Of a stretch of 64,000 nucleotides of DNA, positions 42,848 to 51,574 are shown in pieces. The DNA is from Nocardioides iriomotensis (GTDB lineage: Bacteria; Actinomycetota; Actinomycetes; Propionibacteriales; Nocardioidaceae), in contig NZ_SDPU01000020.1 in assembly GCF_004168035.1 (NCBI RefSeq), positions 486,999 through 550,998 of the forward strand, in the 5' to 3' direction. Both the position numbers and the translations under genes were made by a program. Position 1 is the first letter of the stretch; every line of letters starts with the position of its first letter. The notes beneath the pieces were generated by a model. That model was not told the DNA's origin, did no database searches, and worked only from the letters and a program-made list of their open reading frames with translations.

Positions 42848-43759
42848 ATGCGACCTCCTTCCCCGGGTTCCCCGCAGCAGCGGCCGCGCCGCGCCGTCGT
42901 GGTGCTGCTCCTGCTCGCCGGCCTCACCGTGATCACCCTCGACGCCCGCGGCGGGGACGACTCGCCGGTCGACCCGCTGCGCTCGGCGGTCGGCGCGGTC
43001 GTGGGGCCGGTCGAGACCGGCACGTCCGCCGTGCTGCGTCCCGTGATCGGCGTGCCCGGCTTCTTCCGCACCACCGGCGGGCTGCGGGACGAGGTCGCCC
43101 GGCTCGAGGCCGAGAACGCCCAGCTCCGGGGCCGGCTCGCCACCTCCGAGGTCGACCGCAACCGGGCCGCCGAGCTGGACGGCCTGCTCGCCGGAGCGAA
43201 GGACACCGGGTACGCCGTCGTCCCGGCCCGCGTCGTCGCCATGGGTCCCGCCCAGTCGTTCAGCCGCGCGGTCACCATCGACGCCGGCACGTCCTCGGGC
43301 ATCAGCCCCGACATGACCGTGATCAACAACGACGGTCTCGTCGGCCGGGTGATCCGCGCCGAGCGCAGCACCGCCACCGTGCTGCTGGTGGTCGACCAGG
43401 AGTCGGTGGTCGGCGGCCGGATCGGCTCGACCATGGAGGTCGGCTTCCTGCGCGGGCGCGGTGAGCAGGGCGACGACGCCCGCCTCGACCTCGACCTGGC
43501 CGACCAGTCGGTCACGCCGGCACGTCGCGACGTCCTGGTCACCTGGGGCAGCCGCAACGGCGCGCCGTACGTCGCCGGGATCCCGATCGGCCGCGTCACC
43601 GACGTGCGCAGCAGCCCGGGCTCGCTGTCGGCGCAGGCCGTGATCAAGCCCTTCGTCGACTTCACCTCGCTGGACCTCGTCGGCGTGGTCGTCGACCCGA
43701 ACACCGAGGGCGACCGGCCGGTCCTCGGCGCCGGAGCACGGCAGGAGGAGACCCGATGA
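42848..43759 (+). CDS. mreC: Rod shape-determining protein MreC
   Basis: A 303-residue bitopic protein: one N-terminal transmembrane helix (AVVVLLLLAGLTVITL), a coiled coil at about 75-105 (LRDEVARLEAENAQLRGRLA), and two beta-barrel lobes (AVTIDAGTSSGISPDMTVIN, NDGLVGRVIRAERSTATVLL). It links MreB to the periplasmic wall enzymes. ATG start 20 bp after mreB; the 3' end overlaps mreD by 4 bp. Confidence 0.94.
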   Translation: MRPPSPGSPQQRPRRAVVVLLLLAGLTVITLDARGGDDSPVDPLRSAVGAVVGPVETGTSAVLRPVIGVPGFFRTTGGLRDEVARLEAENAQLRGRLATSEVDRNRAAELDGLLAGAKDTGYAVVPARVVAMGPAQSFSRAVTIDAGTSSGISPDMTVINNDGLVGRVIRAERSTATVLLVVDQESVVGGRIGSTMEVGFLRGRGEQGDDARLDLDLADQSVTPARRDVLVTWGSRNGAPYVAGIPIGRVTDVRSSPGSLSAQAVIKPFVDFTSLDLVGVVVDPNTEGDRPVLGAGARQEETR

Positions 43760-44268
43760 CCGCCGTCCGCGCCGCGATCCTCGCCGTCGTCGTCACGCTC
43801 GCGGTCGTGCTCCAGGTCGCCGGCTTCTCGTTGCTGTCGATCCACGGCGTGGTGCCCAACCTCGCGCTGCTCGTCGTGGTGGCGGCCGCGCTGGTGCGCG
43901 GTCCGGACTTCGCGGCCGTCCTCGGATTCCTCGCCGGCCTGGCCGTCGACCTGGCCCCGCCGGCCGACCACGTCGCCGGCCGCTGGGCGCTCGCGCTCGT
44001 CGTCGTCGGGTACGTCGCCGGCCGGGTCCGGCAGGACGCCGGGTCCTCGCCCGTCGCGGCCCTGGTGACCGTCGCGGCGTCGTCGTTCATCGGCACGTCG
44101 GTGTTCGCGCTGTCCGGGATGGTCCTGCAGGACCCGGCCGTGCCCGTCGCCGAGGCGCTGACGGTGATTCCGCTGGCCGTCGGCTACGACCTGCTGCTCA
44201 CCCCGTTCGTGCTGCCGCCGGCGATGGCCCTGCTGCGGCGGCTCCGCCCGCCCCAGGTGGCGTACTGA
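43756..44268 (+). CDS. mreD: Rod shape-determining protein MreD
   Basis: A 170-residue integral membrane protein with about five helices (AAILAVVVTLAVVLQVAGF, LALLVVVAAALVRG, FAAVLGFLAGLAVDL, WALALVVVGYVAG, ALVTVAASSFIGTSVFAL). The position between mreC and pbp2, with ATGA and TGATG overlaps on the two sides, identifies it as MreD. Confidence 0.9.
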   Translation: MTAVRAAILAVVVTLAVVLQVAGFSLLSIHGVVPNLALLVVVAAALVRGPDFAAVLGFLAGLAVDLAPPADHVAGRWALALVVVGYVAGRVRQDAGSSPVAALVTVAASSFIGTSVFALSGMVLQDPAVPVAEALTVIPLAVGYDLLLTPFVLPPAMALLRRLRPPQVAY

Positions 44269-46412
44269 TGGCCGCGCCCCGAGTCCGCGCGAGCTCGGCG
44301 ACCAAGGGCACCCTGCGCCTGGTCGTCGTGCAGGCGCTGGTGCTCTCGCTGTTCCTCACCCTGTTCGCCCGCCTCTGGTACCTCCAGGTGCTCGGCGGCG
44401 AGTCCTACCAGGCCCAGGCGGCCGAGCAGTCCGTGCGCGAGCTCGTCGTGCAGCCGGCGCGCGGCCTGATCGTCGACGACATGGGCCGTCCGCTGGTCGC
44501 CAGCCGTCAGTCGTGGGTGGTGAGCGTCGACCGCACCCTGCTGCACAAGATGGACGAGGCCGGCCAGGAGGCGCTGCTGCGCCGGCTGGCGCACGCCGTC
44601 GGCGGGAAGTACAAGAGGATCCACGCGCGCACGCTGCTCTGCGGCGAGCCCGACTCGGTCACCGGCACCTGCTGGAACGGCTCGCCGTACCAGCCCGTCC
44701 CGGTCGCGGACGACGTCCGGCAGCAGGTCGCGATCTCGATCATGGAGCAGGGCGAGGACTTCCCGGCCGTGCTCGTCGAGCAGCAGAACGTCCGCGCCTA
44801 CCCGTCGCCGTACGGCATCAACGCCGCGCACCTCCTCGGCTACCTCAGCCCGATCACCGAGTCCGAGCTGGACGACGCGGAGGCGAAGGACGACCAGTCC
44901 GTGCACGGCGCGTCGGTGGTCGGTCGCGCCGGCCTGGAGAAGCAGTACGACAAGTACCTCCGCGGCTACCCGGGCTACAAGAGCGTCGCGGTGGACTCGA
45001 TGGGCCGCGTGCTCGGCACCACCGGGGAGACGGCCGGCAAGGTCGGCGACACCCTCGTCACGTCGATCGACGCTCGCGTGCAGGCCGTCGTCGAGCAGCA
45101 GCTCGAGCAGACGATCCGGACCGCCCGCCAGACGCGCGACACCGTGACCAACCGCAACTACGAGGCCGACTCCGGCGCCGCGGTGGTGCTCGACGCCACC
45201 AACGGCCGCGTGGTCGCGATGGCCGGCTTCCCGACGTACGACCCCAGCGTGTGGGTCGGCGGCATCTCCTCGAAGGCGCTCAAGCGGCTGTACTCCGAGA
45301 AGGCCGGCACCCCGCTGCTGTTCCGCGCGACCCAGGGCCAGTTCGCGCCCGGCTCGACGTGGAAGCCGGTGATGACCGCCGGCGCGCTGTCGAACGGCTT
45401 CGGCACCGACACCCGGCTGAACTGCTCCTCGGCGTTCCGCGTCGGCAACCGCGACTTCAAGAACTACGAGTCCGGCGCCTACGGCTACATCGGCTTCGAC
45501 AAGGCGCTGCAGGTCTCCTGCAACACCTTCTTCTACCGGGTCGGCTACTCGTTCTGGCAGCGCTTCGGCTCCGACGTGGACGACGTGAACGCCAAGGACC
45601 CGCTGGTGAGCACGGCGAAGATGTTCGGCTTCGGCAAGGAGACCGGCATCGACGTCCCGGGCGAGGCGTCCGGGCGGATCGCCGACCGCACGTGGAAGCT
45701 CGCCTACTGGAAGTCGAACAGGAACTACTACTGCAAGCTCGGCAGGAAGCCTGGCACCGACTTCCTGCACCGCTTCGCCCGCGAGTTCTGCCTCGAGGGC
45801 TTCGCCTACCGCGCCGGTGACGCCGTGAACTTCGCCATCGGCCAGGGCGACACGATCGTCACCCCGCTCCAGCTCGCCCGCGCGTACGCCGCGCTGTCCA
45901 ACGGCGGCACGCTGTGGGAGCCGCGGGTGGCGAAGGCCGTCGTCGACCCCCAGGGCAACGTCGTCAAGCGGATCAAGCCGAAGAAGGCCTCGAAGGTGAA
46001 GGTCTCCCAGGCTGACCTGCGCTACATCGACACCGCGCTGCAGGGCACCTCGCGCACCGGCACGATGGCCTGGCGGCTGATCGACTTCCCGCTCGACCAG
46101 GTCAAGATCCGGTCCAAGACCGGCTCCGCCGAGGTCTACGGCAAGCAGAGCACGTCGTGGGTGGCGTCGTACGACAAGCGGTACGTCGTGGTGATGATGG
46201 TGTCGCAGGGCGGCACCGGCTCCGGCACGTCCGGTCCGGCGGTCCGCAAGATCTGGGAGACCCTCTACGGCATCGACGGCATGAAGGTCGACCGCCGCAA
46301 GGCCGCGATCCCCGGCGCCGTCCCGCCCGCCGCGCTCCCGACGTTCGCCAAGGACGGCGCGATCCTGCCGCCCGTCGCCCCCCGTTCACGCAGGGAGGGA
46401 CGCAAGGAATGA
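44268..46412 (+). CDS. Class B penicillin-binding protein 2 (transpeptidase)
   Basis: A 714-residue MrdA-type peptidoglycan transpeptidase. N-terminal membrane anchor (LRLVVVQALVLSLFLTLFAR), a dimerisation domain containing VQPARGLIVDDMGRPL, and the penicillin-binding domain with Ser363-Thr-Trp-Lys366, SCN at 417-419 and KTG at 617-619. It partners RodA, encoded next with a 4-bp overlap. Long cysteine-containing inserts (LLCGEPDSVTGTCWNG; YYCKLGRKPGTD...REFCLEG) are notable and may form disulfides outside the cell. Confidence 0.96.
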   Translation: MAAPRVRASSATKGTLRLVVVQALVLSLFLTLFARLWYLQVLGGESYQAQAAEQSVRELVVQPARGLIVDDMGRPLVASRQSWVVSVDRTLLHKMDEAGQEALLRRLAHAVGGKYKRIHARTLLCGEPDSVTGTCWNGSPYQPVPVADDVRQQVAISIMEQGEDFPAVLVEQQNVRAYPSPYGINAAHLLGYLSPITESELDDAEAKDDQSVHGASVVGRAGLEKQYDKYLRGYPGYKSVAVDSMGRVLGTTGETAGKVGDTLVTSIDARVQAVVEQQLEQTIRTARQTRDTVTNRNYEADSGAAVVLDATNGRVVAMAGFPTYDPSVWVGGISSKALKRLYSEKAGTPLLFRATQGQFAPGSTWKPVMTAGALSNGFGTDTRLNCSSAFRVGNRDFKNYESGAYGYIGFDKALQVSCNTFFYRVGYSFWQRFGSDVDDVNAKDPLVSTAKMFGFGKETGIDVPGEASGRIADRTWKLAYWKSNRNYYCKLGRKPGTDFLHRFAREFCLEGFAYRAGDAVNFAIGQGDTIVTPLQLARAYAALSNGGTLWEPRVAKAVVDPQGNVVKRIKPKKASKVKVSQADLRYIDTALQGTSRTGTMAWRLIDFPLDQVKIRSKTGSAEVYGKQSTSWVASYDKRYVVVMMVSQGGTGSGTSGPAVRKIWETLYGIDGMKVDRRKAAIPGAVPPAALPTFAKDGAILPPVAPRSRREGRKE

Positions 46413-47617
46413 GCCTGACGACGGCCACCCGTCCCCGCGTCCGCGTCGAGACCACCTCGCGCGTGCGCGACGGCCGCGTCGACTGGCTGCTCGTGCTCGC
46501 CGCGGCCGGCCTGCTCGTGCTCGGCGCGCTGCTGGTCTGGTCGGCGACGTCGAGCCGCGAGCTGCTGGTCGGCGACGACCCGCGCGCCTACCTCAAGAAG
46601 CAGCTGGTCAACATCGCGATCGGCGTGGTGCTCGGCCTGCTCGTGATGGCGACCGACCACCGGTGGGTGCGGATCCTCGCACCGCTGGTGTACGTCGCCA
46701 GCGTGGTCGGGCTGGTCCTCGTGCTCGTCATGGGCAGCACGATCAACGGCTCGCGGTCGTGGATCGTGCTCGCGGGGCTGTCCATCCAGCCGGCGGAGTT
46801 CGCCAAGCTGGCCGTCGTCATCGGCATGGCGCTCCTCGTGGCCGAGCGCACGGAGGGATCGCTGCGCTCGCGCGAGGTGCGCTGGCTCGACGTGGTCGGG
46901 ATGCTGACGATCGCCGGGCTGCCGGCGGTGCTGATCCTGCTGCAGCCGGACCTCGGCACCATGCTGGTGCTGTCCGCCACCGTGTTCGGGGTGATCGCCG
47001 TGTCCGGCGCACCGCGCGCCTGGCTCGGCGGGCTGTTCGCCGGGGGAGTGGTCGCGGCCGTGGTCGCGGTGCAGGTCGGGCTGCTCGAGGACTACCAGCT
47101 CGACCGGTTCCTCGCGTTCACCGACCCGTCGCTCGACCCGCGCGGCGCCGGCTACAACACCACCCAGGCCCGCATCGCCATCGGCAACGGCGGCGTCACG
47201 GGCCAGGGCCTCTTCCACGGGTCGCAGACGCATGCCGGCTTCGTGCCCGAGCAGCACACCGACTTCATCTTCACGGTGGCGGGGGAGGAGCTCGGCCTGG
47301 TCGGCTCCGGCGTGCTGATCCTCCTGCTGGGCGTCCTCATCTGGCGCGCCCTCGCGATCTCGGCGCGCGCCGACGACCTGTTCGGCCGCCTCGCCGCGGC
47401 GGGCATCGCCTGCTGGTTCGGCTTCCAGGCCTTCCAGAACATCGGCATGTGCCTGGGCATCATGCCGGTCACCGGCGTGCCCCTGCCGCTCGTCTCCTAC
47501 GGCGGCTCGTCGATGTTCGCGACGCTGATGGCGGTCGGCCTGCTGCAGAACATCGCCCGCCGCTCCGGCTCGGGGCTCGGCGCGGCGCCGTCGCGGCTGG
47601 TCCGCTCGCGCTACTGA
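46409..47617 (+). CDS. rodA: Rod shape-determining protein RodA (SEDS glycosyltransferase)
   Basis: A 402-residue SEDS protein with about ten membrane helices. Family signatures are INGSRSWIVLAGLSIQPAEFAK, the FTDPSLDPRGAGYNTTQARIAIG loop with its conserved Asp, HTDFIFTVAGEELGLVG, and the C-terminal TGVPLPLVSYGGSSM. It polymerises lipid II with the adjacent PBP2. ATG overlaps the pbp2 stop; a terminator follows. Confidence 0.96.
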   Translation: MSLTTATRPRVRVETTSRVRDGRVDWLLVLAAAGLLVLGALLVWSATSSRELLVGDDPRAYLKKQLVNIAIGVVLGLLVMATDHRWVRILAPLVYVASVVGLVLVLVMGSTINGSRSWIVLAGLSIQPAEFAKLAVVIGMALLVAERTEGSLRSREVRWLDVVGMLTIAGLPAVLILLQPDLGTMLVLSATVFGVIAVSGAPRAWLGGLFAGGVVAAVVAVQVGLLEDYQLDRFLAFTDPSLDPRGAGYNTTQARIAIGNGGVTGQGLFHGSQTHAGFVPEQHTDFIFTVAGEELGLVGSGVLILLLGVLIWRALAISARADDLFGRLAAAGIACWFGFQAFQNIGMCLGIMPVTGVPLPLVSYGGSSMFATLMAVGLLQNIARRSGSGLGAAPSRLVRSRY

Positions 47618-47640
47618 CCGGCGCCCCGTCGGGACGCCGG
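47618..47640. terminator. Terminator hairpin after rodA
   Basis: CCGGCG (47618-47623) pairs with CGCCGG (47635-47640), with an inner CCC/GGG pairing around GTC and one mismatch. Lies between rodA and the convergent S1 peptidase gene. Confidence 0.7.
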
Positions 47641-47656
47641 CCAGCGAGCGGGTGGC

Positions 47657-48778
47657 TCAGTAGACGCTGACGCCGTAGACGCCGAGCGCCTCGGTGACCG
47701 GCTGGAAGAACGTCGTACCGCCGAAGGTGCAGTTGCCGTTGCCGCCGGAGGTGAGGCCGATGGCGGTGTTGCCGGAGAACAGCGAGCCGCCGCTGTCGCC
47801 GCCCTCGGCGCAGACGTTGGTCTGGATCAGGCCACGGACCTGTCCCTCGGCGTAGTTGACCGTCGCGTTGAGCGCCTGGACCGTGCCGCTGTGCACGCCG
47901 GTCGTGCTGCCGCTGCGGGTCACCGACTGGCCGACGAACGCGTTGCCGGCGCCGGTGATGTCGCGCGTGCCGCCGCCGTACAGGTAGACGTTACCGGTGC
48001 CGGCCGACGGGGTGGAGACGATGCCGTAGTCGTTGCCCGGGAAGCTGCTGCCGGCCGTGCTGCCGACGTAGGTCGAGCCTGCCGAGTCGGCGTACCAGGT
48101 GCTGCCGATGTTCGTGCAGTGGCCGGCCGTCAGGAAGTAGTAGGACGACCCGCTGCGCACGTTGAAGCCGAGCGAGCAGCGGCCGCCGCTGGTCCAGATG
48201 GCCTGGCCACCGGACAGGCGGGTGCTGAACGTGCCGCTGACCTCCTCGACCCGGGCGGCGTCGCCGTACGACGCCACGACGTCCTTGATCCGGGCGGCGT
48301 CGGCCTCCGAGACGCTCGAGTCGAGCGTCACGACGACCTGGTTGGCGGCGGTGTCGACGGCCCAGCCGCTGCCGGGCGTGGCGACCTCCTGCTCGAGGTC
48401 GCTCGTGACGGCGGCGAGGTCGGCCTTGCTGTGCTTCACCACCCTGACGACGGTTTCGCCACCGGCGGCGCGGCGGGCCTTGTCGGCGGCGGCGCGGTTC
48501 GAGACGGCCACGACCATCGCGTCGGCCGCCTTGTCGTAGTAGACGCCGGCGGCGTCGGCGCCGAGGTCACGGGCGACGGCCCGGGCGTCCTGGGCGGCCT
48601 CGACCGTGCGCTGCTGCTCGGCGACCGCGGCCTGGCCGGGCGCGGCCGCCGTACGGGCCTCGGGCCCGCCGGAGGGTGCGGCGGAGCCGGGAGCGGCGAC
48701 GAAGCCGGTCATGACCGTGGCGAGCGCCGCGGCACCGAGCACGACCGCCGATCGGCGGTGCGGACGGATCTTCTTCAT
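47657..48778 (-). CDS. Secreted S1 serine protease (streptogrisin/alpha-lytic type)
   Basis: A 373-residue preproprotease. Signal peptide 1 to about 38 ([20 protein letters not shown], ending near APGSAAP), a propeptide of about 150 residues (acts as folding chaperone in this family), and a chymotrypsin-fold domain with His in [11 protein letters not shown], Asp in FPGNDYGIV and Ser in [13 protein letters not shown]. Cysteine pairs GRC...GHC and NVC...GNC match the family. ATG at 48778 gives a clean signal peptide. Divergent from the S8 protease, with a shared palindrome between them. Confidence 0.95.
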   Translation of the reverse strand: MKKIRPHRRSAVVLGAAALATVMTGFVAAPGSAAPSGGPEARTAAAPGQAAVAEQQRTVEAAQDARAVARDLGADAAGVYYDKAADAMVVAVSNRAAADKARRAAGGETVVRVVKHSKADLAAVTSDLEQEVATPGSGWAVDTAANQVVVTLDSSVSEADAARIKDVVASYGDAARVEEVSGTFSTRLSGGQAIWTSGGRCSLGFNVRSGSSYYFLTAGHCTNIGSTWYADSAGSTYVGSTAGSSFPGNDYGIVSTPSAGTGNVYLYGGGTRDITGAGNAFVGQSVTRSGSTTGVHSGTVQALNATVNYAEGQVRGLIQTNVCAEGGDSGGSLFSGNTAIGLTSGGNGNCTFGGTTFFQPVTEALGVYGVSVY

Positions 48779-48883
48779 AGGGGGATCTCCCTGTTCGGGA
48801 GGACGCGCCCCGATGCGCATCCTCACGAGGGTCGACCCAACCACTGTCTAGACCAGCGCCGTCAAGGCTGTCGCGGGTTGCAG

Positions 48884-48902
48884 GTTCGTGCGCTGCACGA
48901 AC
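48884..48902. promoter_or_regulatory. Protease-associated palindromic motif, site 2
   Basis: Perfect inverted repeat GTTCGTGC-GCT-GCACGAAC in the 276-bp divergent region between the S1 and S8 protease genes, 105 bp from one start and 152 bp from the other. It shares 14 of 19 positions with the motif at 21781-21799 before the M6 protease. Confidence 0.5.
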
Positions 48903-49054
48903 ATGAACGTCCGCTCTCGGTGACCGCAATCGTCTGCTGTCACTACGTTCCTCGGTCAACCGGACCCGGTCGCCACGAGTGACGCAGGACCGGCCGCAGG
49001 TACCAGGACCGGGTCTCGGCAACCGGCCGGACCCTCCACCTCTCGGGAGAACTC

Positions 49055-50773
49055 GTGACGCATCAGAGTCACTCAGCGCAGCACCGGCGGCTCCGGGCCG
49101 CCCTCCTCGGGGCGGTCGCCGCGGCGACCGTCACCGCCACCGCCCTCGGTGCGACGGCCGCCTCCGCCGTGCCCCAGGCGGGCAAGCCCGACAAGGCGCC
49201 GCTCATCGGCACCGCCAAGCCCACCGCGATCGACGGCCGCTACATCGTCGTGATGAACGACCGGGTCACCGCGGCCGACGAGAAGGACGCCCGCACAGTC
49301 GCCAAGGAGAACGGCGGCAAGATCCTCGACAACTACGGCAAGGTCCTCAACGGCTTCTCGGCCAAGCTCCCGGACCGGGCGGTGGAGCGGCTCCGGACCA
49401 GCCCGGACGTGGCCTTCATCGAGGCCGACCAGCGGTTCAGCATCGACGCCACCCAGTCGCCGGCAACCTGGGGTCTCGACCGGATCGACCAGCGCAACCT
49501 CCCGCTGAGCAACAGCTACACCTACAACGCCACCGGCTCCGGCGTGACGGCGTACATCATCGACACCGGCATCCGCGCCACCCACAGCGAGTTCGGCGGC
49601 CGGGTGACCTCGGGTTACACCGCGATCAACGACGGCAATGGCACCAACGACTGCCACGGCCACGGCACGCACGTCGCGGGCACGGTCGGCGGGTCGACGT
49701 ACGGCGTCGCCAAGCAGGTCACGCTGAAGCCCGTGCGGGTGCTCGACTGTGCCGGCAGCGGCGCCAATTCCGGCGTCATCGCCGGTGTCGACTGGGTGAC
49801 CTCGAACCACGCCGCGGGCACCCCGGCAGTGGCGAACATGAGCCTCGGCGGGGGCGTCTCGTCCGCGCTCGACACGGCGGTCACCAACTCGATCAACGAC
49901 GGCGTGACGTATGCGGTCGCCGCCGGCAACGAGAACACCAACGCCTGCAACGGCTCGCCGTCGCGCGTCGGCGCCGCGCTCACCGTCGGCGCGACCACGA
50001 GCACCGACGCCCGGTCGAGCTTCTCCAACTACGGCTCCTGCCTCGACCTGTTCGCGCCCGGCTCCAGCATCACCTCGGCCTGGAACACCAGCGACACGGC
50101 GACCAACACGATCAACGGCACGTCGATGGCCACGCCGCACGTCGCCGGTGTCGCCGCGCTGTACCTCCAGGGCAACCCGACCGCGTCGGCCGCCACGGTC
50201 GGCAGCGCGGTCGTCAACGGCGCCACCTCCGGCGTGGTGACCGGTGCGGGCACCGGCTCGCCGAACCGCCTGCTCTACTCGCTGCTCTCCGGTGGCACCA
50301 CCCCGCCGCCGACCGGCGGCAACCTGCTCGCCAACCCGGGCTTCGAGTCCGGCGCGACCGGCTGGTCCGCCTCGTCCGGCGTCATCACCAACGACTCCGG
50401 CGCCGCGGCCCGCACCGGCACCTGGAAGGCGTGGCTGGACGGCTACGGCACCACGCACACCGACACGCTGTCGCAGACGGTCTCCGTCCCGGCCGCGTCG
50501 AGCGCGTCGCTGTCGTTCTACCTGTACGTCTCCAGCCAGGAGACCACCACCAGCACCGCCTACGACACCCTCCGGGTGCAGGCCACGTCCGGTGGCGTCA
50601 CCACCACGCTGGCGACGTACTCGAACCTGAACAAGGGTTCGTCCTACGTGCTGCGCACGCTGAACCTGTCGGCCTACACCGGCAAGTCGGTCACGCTCAC
50701 GTTCACCGGCACCGAGGACTCGAGCCTGGCCACCAGCTTCGTCATCGACGACACGTCGCTGACCACGAGCTGA
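49055..50773 (+). CDS. Secreted S8 subtilisin-like protease with C-terminal beta domain
   Basis: A 572-residue exported subtilase close to proteinase K/thermitase-like enzymes. Signal peptide to about residue 42 (ending ATAASAVPQA), inhibitor_I9 propeptide (GRYIVVMNDRVTAADEKD ... IEADQRFS), and catalytic domain with Asp170 (IIDTGI), His203 (HGHGTHVAG) and Ser357 (GTSMATPHVAG). A GGTTPPPTGG linker leads to a C-terminal jelly-roll-like domain (LLANPGFESGATGWSASSG) often found in secreted hydrolases. GTG start with GGGAGAA upstream. Confidence 0.95.
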   Translation: MTHQSHSAQHRRLRAALLGAVAAATVTATALGATAASAVPQAGKPDKAPLIGTAKPTAIDGRYIVVMNDRVTAADEKDARTVAKENGGKILDNYGKVLNGFSAKLPDRAVERLRTSPDVAFIEADQRFSIDATQSPATWGLDRIDQRNLPLSNSYTYNATGSGVTAYIIDTGIRATHSEFGGRVTSGYTAINDGNGTNDCHGHGTHVAGTVGGSTYGVAKQVTLKPVRVLDCAGSGANSGVIAGVDWVTSNHAAGTPAVANMSLGGGVSSALDTAVTNSINDGVTYAVAAGNENTNACNGSPSRVGAALTVGATTSTDARSSFSNYGSCLDLFAPGSSITSAWNTSDTATNTINGTSMATPHVAGVAALYLQGNPTASAATVGSAVVNGATSGVVTGAGTGSPNRLLYSLLSGGTTPPPTGGNLLANPGFESGATGWSASSGVITNDSGAAARTGTWKAWLDGYGTTHTDTLSQTVSVPAASSASLSFYLYVSSQETTTSTAYDTLRVQATSGGVTTTLATYSNLNKGSSYVLRTLNLSAYTGKSVTLTFTGTEDSSLATSFVIDDTSLTTS

Positions 50774-50794
50774 CCGCCGAACCTCTCCCCACCC

Positions 50795-50826
50795 ACCGGG
50801 GCCCGCGCGATCGCGCGGGCCCCGGT
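50795..50826. terminator. Terminator hairpin after the S8 protease
   Basis: 32-bp perfect palindrome: arm ACCGGGGCCCGCGCGA (50795-50810) and its complement 50811-50826, forming a long GC stem with a minimal loop. Confidence 0.85.
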
Positions 50827-50930
50827 GTGCTGCTCGGTCTAGTGCGTCCGGGTCTGCCGCGGCACCGCACGGGGGAGGACGCTGGTAGCGAGCCGTCGCA
50901 CCTCGCTCGACACCGGGAGGGAGCAGCCCC

Positions 50931-51512
50931 ATGGACGTCGCCACCCTGCACCGCGGGACCGTGGACCACTGGCAGCGGGCACTGGCCGCCGTCGGGCCGG
51001 ACGACTGGGGGAGGTCCACCCCGTGCGCCGGCTGGAACGTCCACGACCTCGTGAACCACGTGGTCGGCGAGGAGCTGTGGACCGTCCCGCTGCTCGAGGG
51101 CGCGACCATCGAGGACGTCGGCGACAGCTTCGAGGGCGACCTGCTCGGCGACCCGGTGACCGCCGCCCGCCGGGCCAGCGACGCGGCGCTCGCGGCGGTG
51201 GCCGCCGTGGACCGCTACGCCCCGCTCGGCGGCATGGTGCACCTGTCCTACGGGCGCGAGAACGTCGAGGAGTACGTCCTGCAGCTCAGCGCCGACCACC
51301 TGGTGCACGGCTGGGACCTCGCGGTCGCGGTCGGCGCGGACACCCACCTCGCGCCCGAGCTCGTCCTCGGCGTGTCGACGTGGTTCAAGGAGCGCGAGCA
51401 CATGTACCGCGAGGCCGGCGTGGTCGCGCCCCGCGTCGAGGTGACGGGGGACGCGCAGACCATGCTGCTCGCGGCGTTCGGCCGGGACGCGCGGTGGGCG
51501 GCGGCCGTCTGA
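50931..51512 (+). CDS. DinB-like metal-binding protein (TIGR03086 type)
   Basis: A 193-residue relative of the mycothiol-dependent maleylpyruvate isomerase N-terminal domain: RSTPCAGWNVHDLVNHVVGEE and SADHLVHGWDLAVAVG hold the expected metal-ligand histidines. The second such protein in the window (see 10028-10561). Substrate unknown; ATG start with GGAGGGAGCAG upstream. Confidence 0.83.
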   Translation: MDVATLHRGTVDHWQRALAAVGPDDWGRSTPCAGWNVHDLVNHVVGEELWTVPLLEGATIEDVGDSFEGDLLGDPVTAARRASDAALAAVAAVDRYAPLGGMVHLSYGRENVEEYVLQLSADHLVHGWDLAVAVGADTHLAPELVLGVSTWFKEREHMYREAGVVAPRVEVTGDAQTMLLAAFGRDARWAAAV

Positions 51513-51574
51513 CGACGTACCCTTGGAGGTCGTTCCCTCACCCCAGCACCCCCAATGTTCTGCGAGGTTGCACC

